Source: Streptomyces canus (GTDB lineage Bacteria; Actinomycetota; Actinomycetes; Streptomycetales; Streptomycetaceae). From it: a stretch of 64,000 bases of DNA. Where the stretch lies: NCBI RefSeq assembly GCF_041435015.1, contig NZ_CP107989.1, positions 6,820,001 through 6,884,000 on the forward strand. The letters are read 5' to 3'. Position 1 is the first letter of the stretch; each line of letters opens with the position of its first letter. Shown here one piece after another: positions 59,731 to 64,000 of the stretch. The notes under the pieces are model-generated. The model did no database searches. It saw only the letters and a list, made by a program, of their open reading frames with translations, and had not been told where the DNA came from. The translations under genes and the position numbers were made by a program.

Positions 59731-62046
59731 ATGGCACTCGCGAGCGGCCGCACGACGACCCAGAACGTCTTCGGCTACACCGATCGCTTCTCCGCCCGCC
59801 CTGGCGAGCAACTGTCATTCCACATCAGCTGTGAAGGCCCGCTGGCCTACGACGCCGCCCTAGTGCGCCTGCGGCACGGATACGACGGGCAGGCGGGGCC
59901 CGGCTTCCTGGAGACCGAGGTCCCCTCCACCATCGACGGCACGTACCCGGGGCAGTACTACGCCTGCCAGCCCGGCTCCTACGTCGAAGTCCCCGACCCA
60001 AAGGGCCTGCTGGCGACCCCTGACGCGCTGGTCATCCGCGCCGCCGTCTTCCCGACGCTGCCGCGCGACAACCGTTCAGGGAGCCTGGGCGCCTATCGGG
60101 TCAGCCAGAGCTCGGTCGGCTTCACCGGCGAGCGCCAGGCGGTCATGGGCACCTGGGACGCGGCGACCATGACTGGCTGGGCCCTGCTGCTCGACGAGGG
60201 CAAGCCGTCCTTCGTATGGAGCGAGGGCGGTCAGCGGCGGACCCTCACCCTGGAACAGGAGCTGACGGCACACCAGTGGTACCGGCTCGAGGTCGAACTG
60301 CCACGCTCGGCGGGGCAGATCACCCTGCGGCAGACCCCGCTGGACCACTGCGCGGACCGGGTGGCACCGGCCGCCGCAGCCGCCGTACCCGAGCAGGCGA
60401 ACGCACCCGCCTCGGCGGCCTGGACGGCTTCCTCGATGCCGTTCCGTATCGGCGCGCTGGCTCGCGAGGACGGTGACCGGCTGCTCGCGGCAACCGCGTT
60501 CAACGGGAAGATCGGTGGCATCCGCGTCGAACGCGCCGCCGACGACGCCTCCAGGACGCGCGAGCCGGTTGCTGCCTGGCACTTCGGCCGCAGCGAACGC
60601 CCCGACGGGCTGCTGTTGTGGGATGTGGTCGACGAGGGCCCGCACATGCTGCACGGCCTCTGCGTCAACGCGCCCGTCCGGGGCGTCACCGGGCCCGAGT
60701 TCCAAGGTGTCGTGGAGGACTTCCGGCTCGCGCCGGACGAGTTCGACGCCATCCACTTCCACGACGACGACCTCGCTGACGCCCAGTGGCCTGCGGCGTT
60801 CACCTTCGAGGTGCCCGAGGACCTGCCCAGCGGCGTCTACGCGGTGCGGCTGCGGGCCGAGGGCATCGAGCAGCACGTGCCCTTCCTCGTCGGGCCTGGC
60901 CGCCGACGCAAGGATGTCGCCATCTTGTTCCCCACGGCCACCTACCTGGCTTACGCCAACGACCGGATCGCCTTCGAGGCGGACGGTATGGAGATGCTCC
61001 TCGGGCACACGCCCATCGTCCACAAGGAAGACCTGGTCCTGCAGGACCACCCCGAGTTCGGCCGCTCCCTGTACGAAATCCACAATGACGGGTCCGGTGT
61101 GGTGTTCGGAAGCGTCCGCCGTCCGCTGATCAGTCTGCAGCCGCGGTACCGGGCCTCGTTCATGAGCGAAGGTCCCTGGGGCCTGCCTGCCGACCTGTCC
61201 CTGGTGCACTGGCTGGAGACTGCGGAGTGCGAGTTCGACGCCCTCAGCGACGAGGATCTCGACCGGGAAGGCTACGACTTGCTGCGCGACTACCGCGTTG
61301 TGATCACCGGAAGCCATCCCGAATACGTCACGCGGCGCGAGCTCGACGCCCTGGAGGAGTTCACCGCGAACGGCGGCCGGCTGATGTACCTGGGCGGCAA
61401 CGGGTTCTTCGCGACTGCCTCCTACGACCCCGACGCGCCGCACCTGATGGAGCTGCGCCGGGCCGACGGCGGCACCCGCCCCCACCAGTCTCCCTTCGCC
61501 GAACGCCGCCATACCACCTCGGGCGAGGCCAGCGGCCTGTGGCGCAACAAGGGCAAGGCCCCGCAGCGTCTGGTGGGAGTCGGGATGGCGGCCCAGGGCT
61601 TCGACCGCTGCACCTACTACGAGCGCCTTGCGGACAGCCAAGATCCGCGGGCGGCCTTTATCTTCGAAGGCGTCGGCGAGAACGAGCTCCTGGGCGACTT
61701 CGGCATCATCGGCGGTGGCGCGGCCGGCTCCGAGATCGACTGCTGGAACCCGGCGCTCGGCTCGCCGCCCGGAACCCTGGTCCTGGCCACCTCCGGGCCC
61801 TTCTCCGACAACTACCTGCTGGTGACCGAGGAGATCTTCGAAATGCTCCCGGGGATGGGCGGAACCGAGCAGCCGGCAGTCCGCTCGGACATGGTCTACT
61901 GCGCGCTGGAAGGCGGCGGCGGATTCTTCTCGGTTGGATCCATCGCCTGGACCGGGTCGCTGTCCCACAACGGGTACGACAACAACATTGCGAAGATCAC
62001 AGGCAACGTTCTGCGGCGCTTCCGCGACGAGAAGCCACTGGAGTAG
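59731..62046 (+). CDS. dmfA2: N,N-dimethylformamidase large (beta) subunit-like amidohydrolase
   Basis: A 771-residue protein close in size to DMFase beta (about 762). The N-terminal half is beta-rich with a lectin-like segment ('GWALLLDEGKPSFVW'). The catalytic half starts near 'RKDVAILFPTATYLAYAND'. Known DMFases bind one iron through two Tyr and one Glu; Y405 ('TATYLAY') and Y448 ('SLYEIHNDGSG') are candidates, but the Glu was not placed. It would hydrolyse an N-substituted formamide or similar amide. The adjacent permease and aldehyde dehydrogenase suggest a natural amine-derived substrate. Confidence 0.82.
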   Translation: MALASGRTTTQNVFGYTDRFSARPGEQLSFHISCEGPLAYDAALVRLRHGYDGQAGPGFLETEVPSTIDGTYPGQYYACQPGSYVEVPDPKGLLATPDALVIRAAVFPTLPRDNRSGSLGAYRVSQSSVGFTGERQAVMGTWDAATMTGWALLLDEGKPSFVWSEGGQRRTLTLEQELTAHQWYRLEVELPRSAGQITLRQTPLDHCADRVAPAAAAAVPEQANAPASAAWTASSMPFRIGALAREDGDRLLAATAFNGKIGGIRVERAADDASRTREPVAAWHFGRSERPDGLLLWDVVDEGPHMLHGLCVNAPVRGVTGPEFQGVVEDFRLAPDEFDAIHFHDDDLADAQWPAAFTFEVPEDLPSGVYAVRLRAEGIEQHVPFLVGPGRRRKDVAILFPTATYLAYANDRIAFEADGMEMLLGHTPIVHKEDLVLQDHPEFGRSLYEIHNDGSGVVFGSVRRPLISLQPRYRASFMSEGPWGLPADLSLVHWLETAECEFDALSDEDLDREGYDLLRDYRVVITGSHPEYVTRRELDALEEFTANGGRLMYLGGNGFFATASYDPDAPHLMELRRADGGTRPHQSPFAERRHTTSGEASGLWRNKGKAPQRLVGVGMAAQGFDRCTYYERLADSQDPRAAFIFEGVGENELLGDFGIIGGGAAGSEIDCWNPALGSPPGTLVLATSGPFSDNYLLVTEEIFEMLPGMGGTEQPAVRSDMVYCALEGGGGFFSVGSIAWTGSLSHNGYDNNIAKITGNVLRRFRDEKPLE

Positions 62047-62061
62047 CCCGCCCCTGCTGCC

Positions 62062-62099
62062 GAAGGTGATGCGCTCCGCCAGCGGAGCGGATCACCTTC
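62062..62099 (+). terminator. Strong hairpin after the dimethylformamidase genes
   Basis: GAAGGTGAT-G-CGCTCCGC pairs with GCGGAGCG-G-ATCACCTTC (17 of 18 pairs) with loop CA, 15 bases after the stop. It should end or attenuate transcription before the aldehyde dehydrogenase gene. Confidence 0.85.
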
Positions 62100-62213
62100 C
62101 GAAATCCGGCTGCGCATCCAGCACATGGAGCAGGGGCACAGGCCACTCCCTGCGGCGGCTTCCGCGCTCCCGATACCCGGCACCGCTCTGGTGCTTGGCA
62201 GGAGTCGGGGCAA

Positions 62214-62369
62214 GTGGGAAAGCCGGTCAAAGTCGCCGCCGTGCTGGTGCTGCCGTCCTCATTCCCCGTCCATCTGGCCCAGCGGCTGTCGTCCGACGTC
62301 GCCCCCCAGGCAGCCGAAGCCAAAGAAGCACGCGAGGAACCACCAATGTGCCGACTGGAGACCCAGTGA
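62214..62369 (+). CDS. Possible 51-residue peptide coupled to the aldehyde dehydrogenase
   Basis: GTG at 62214 follows AGGAG with nine bases between. The frame reads 'GKPVKVAAVLVLPSSFPVHL' and ends 'EEPPMCRLETQ'. Its TGA overlaps the dehydrogenase GTG (GTGA). Coupling of this kind is common for true gene pairs here. Alternatively it is the 3' remnant of a larger gene. No family recognised. Confidence 0.35.
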   Translation: MGKPVKVAAVLVLPSSFPVHLAQRLSSDVAPQAAEAKEAREEPPMCRLETQ

Positions 62370-63805
62370 CCACCGTTCTGCGCACGCTGCGAAACTACAT
62401 CGGCGGCGAGTACCTGGCCGCCGCCGACGGGCAGACCATCGAGATCGTCAACCCGGTGACCGGCGAGTCCTACGCGACCTCGCCGCTGTCCGGCCGGGAG
62501 GACGTCGACGCCGCCATGGCCGCGGCCGCGGCCGCGTTCCCGGCGTGGCGCGACACCACCCCGGCCGAGCGACAGCGCCTGCTGCTGAAGATCGCGGATG
62601 CTTTCGAGGCGAGGGCCGGGGAACTCGTCGCCGTCGAGTCCGAGAACACCGGCAAGCCCCTGGGGCTGACGGCGAGCGAAGAGGTGCCACCGATGGTGGA
62701 CCAGATCCGCTTTTTCGCCGGCGCCGCGCGCCTGCTGGAGGGCCGATCGGCCGGTGAGTACATGGACGGCATGACCTCCATCGTCAGGCGTGAGCCCGTC
62801 GGGGTCTGCGCGCAGGTCGCACCGTGGAACTACCCGATGATGATGGCAGTCTGGAAGTTCGCCCCGGCGCTCGCCGCAGGCAACACGGTGGTCCTGAAGC
62901 CGTCGGACACCACCCCGGCCTCTACCCTGCTGATGGCCGCGATCATCGGGTCCATCCTGCCCAAGGGCGTCTTCAACGTCGTCTGCGGTGACCGCGACAC
63001 CGGCAACCTGATGGTTGAACACCCCACACCGGCGATGGTCTCCATCACCGGCTCCGTACGAGCCGGCAGGCAAGTCGCCGAGTCCGCGGCCAGGGACGTC
63101 AAGCGCGTCCACCTGGAGCTGGGCGGCAAGGCGCCGGTCGTCGTATTCGCCGACGCCGACATCGCCCAGGCGGTCGAGTGCATCTCGGTGGCCGGCTTCT
63201 TCAACGCCGGTCAGGACTGCACGGCCGCGACCCGCGTCCTCGTGCAGGAGTCGGTTCACGACGAGTTCGTGACGGCGCTGGCGAGGGCCGCCACCGGCAC
63301 AAAGACCGGCCGACCCGACGACCCGGACGTTCTGTACGGACCGCTCAACAACGCCAACCAGCTCACGCAGGTCTCCGGCTTCATCGAGCGTCTGCCCGCC
63401 CACGCCAAGATCGAGGCAGGCGGCCATGGCGTCGGCAACAAGGGCTATTTCTACGCCCCCACCGTCGTCTCCGGCCTCAAGCAGGACGACGAGATCATCC
63501 AAAACGAGGTGTTCGGCCCGGTCATCACCGTCCAGCCCTTTCGCAACGAGGCACAGGCCCTGGAATACGCCAACGGCGTCGACTACGCCCTGGCCTCGTC
63601 GGTGTGGACCAAGGACCACGCACGCGCGATGCGCATGTCCAAGACGCTGGACTTCGGCTGTGTGTGGATCAACACCCACATCCCACTGGTCGCCGAGATG
63701 CCCCACGGCGGCTTCAAACAATCCGGCTACGGCAAGGATCTGTCCGCGTACGGCTTCGAGGACTACACCCGTATCAAGCACGTCATGACGTCACTGGACG
63801 CGTGA
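62366..63805 (+). CDS. Aldehyde dehydrogenase, gamma-aminobutyraldehyde DH-like
   Basis: A 479-residue NAD-dependent aldehyde dehydrogenase. Substrate-site and cofactor segments: 'CAQVAPWNYPMMMAVWK', 'VVLKPSDTTPASTLLMA', the general base E251 in 'HLELGGKAPVVVF' and the nucleophile C285 in 'NAGQDCTAATRVL'. Its closest look is PatD-type aminoaldehyde dehydrogenase (4-aminobutanal to GABA). The GTG start has GGAG six bases ahead. With the permease and amidase it suggests degradation of an amine or acylated amine to an amino acid. Confidence 0.88.
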   Translation: MTTVLRTLRNYIGGEYLAAADGQTIEIVNPVTGESYATSPLSGREDVDAAMAAAAAAFPAWRDTTPAERQRLLLKIADAFEARAGELVAVESENTGKPLGLTASEEVPPMVDQIRFFAGAARLLEGRSAGEYMDGMTSIVRREPVGVCAQVAPWNYPMMMAVWKFAPALAAGNTVVLKPSDTTPASTLLMAAIIGSILPKGVFNVVCGDRDTGNLMVEHPTPAMVSITGSVRAGRQVAESAARDVKRVHLELGGKAPVVVFADADIAQAVECISVAGFFNAGQDCTAATRVLVQESVHDEFVTALARAATGTKTGRPDDPDVLYGPLNNANQLTQVSGFIERLPAHAKIEAGGHGVGNKGYFYAPTVVSGLKQDDEIIQNEVFGPVITVQPFRNEAQALEYANGVDYALASSVWTKDHARAMRMSKTLDFGCVWINTHIPLVAEMPHGGFKQSGYGKDLSAYGFEDYTRIKHVMTSLDA

Positions 63806-63878
63806 CGCCCGCGCCGACGCTGCCAGTGCCGAGCCGGATCGCCTAGCCGGGATCCCGACATCCGCCCGAAGTGAGGAA

Positions 63879-64000
63879 GGGATCCGCTGCAGAGGAGTTC
63901 GAGAACCCCTCTGAACTGGAGCAACGTCCAGGGAGCCGGGTTCTCCTCGTCCATCCTGGACGCGTTCGGGACGCAAGGATAGAAGCAGACCGGGCGGAGC
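63879..64000. other. Arm sequence expected before a third tRNA repeat
   Basis: AAGGGATCCGCTGC at 63879 and CCTGGACGCGTTCGGGACGCAAGGAT near 63955-63980 parallel the arm at 54492-54615, which precedes the 47-bp repeat at 54717. Counting the same distance places another repeat near 64,105, outside the window. Confidence 0.5.

Noticed and set aside
1..64000. CRISPR array
   Set aside because: No series of regularly spaced identical repeats was seen; repeats found are tRNA fragments, operators and one 17-bp duplication.

Overview
The window is high-GC actinomycete DNA, almost certainly a Streptomyces chromosome. It shows GTG/TTG starts, dense overlapping operons, leaderless promoters and a dnaG-hrdA type neighbourhood next to tRNA genes.

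Layout. (1) 1-24,150 is mostly conserved core. It opens with a frameshifted IS701-type transposase end, then an APH-like kinase, an M4 metalloprotease, a gamma-glutamylcyclotransferase-like protein and an assimilatory nitrate-reductase-like molybdoenzyme. Next comes a three-gene unit (stand-alone adenylation enzyme, membrane flavoreductase-like protein, crotonase), followed by a SanA-like protein, a sirohydrochlorin chelatase-like protein, dGTPase, a ferredoxin reductase, DnaG, an HrdA-type sigma factor, a heterodimeric ABC exporter, a divergent FGGY kinase, two tRNA-Asn genes and a tRNA with CAT anticodon. (2) 24,182-54,763 is a genomic island of about 30.5 kb. It is bounded by a perfect 47-bp direct repeat of the 3' part of that CAT tRNA. 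No integrase is recognisable inside. (3) 54,764-64,000 looks like a second, tandem island. It begins with transposase and regulator debris and carries a LuxR regulator, an amino-acid permease, a two-subunit N,N-dimethylformamidase-like enzyme and an aldehyde dehydrogenase. The last 120 bases repeat the arm found just before the 54.7-kb repeat, so a third tRNA repeat is expected about 100 bases beyond the window.

Two circuits stand out in island 1. First, a BlaI/MecI-type repressor and an M56 membrane protease lie next to operators of form CTAC-N5-GTAG. Four such sites precede (a) the repressor/protease pair, (b) an MGDG/MurG-type glycosyltransferase with a polysaccharide deacetylase, (c) a GT-C glycosyltransferase with a flippase-like membrane protein, and (d) a DedA-PAP2-PAP2-response regulator-kinase operon. 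This looks like a dispersed cell-envelope and lipid-carrier regulon with no beta-lactamase. Second, three paralogous COG4705 membrane proteins each have a tandem TCAGG-type motif ending 20-23 bases before the ATG. Two OmpR-type two-component systems in the island are candidate regulators.

Other island cargo is a CmtR/CDF metal-resistance pair, a SsuABC-like importer with a CitAB-like two-component system, a BASS transporter, a FetB-like permease and a secreted phosphodiesterase. In the core, dgt and dnaG share a RecA-NDp-like (PafBC-type DNA-damage) promoter placed so that both transcripts would be leaderless. All functional statements are from sequence reading only; no searches were run.
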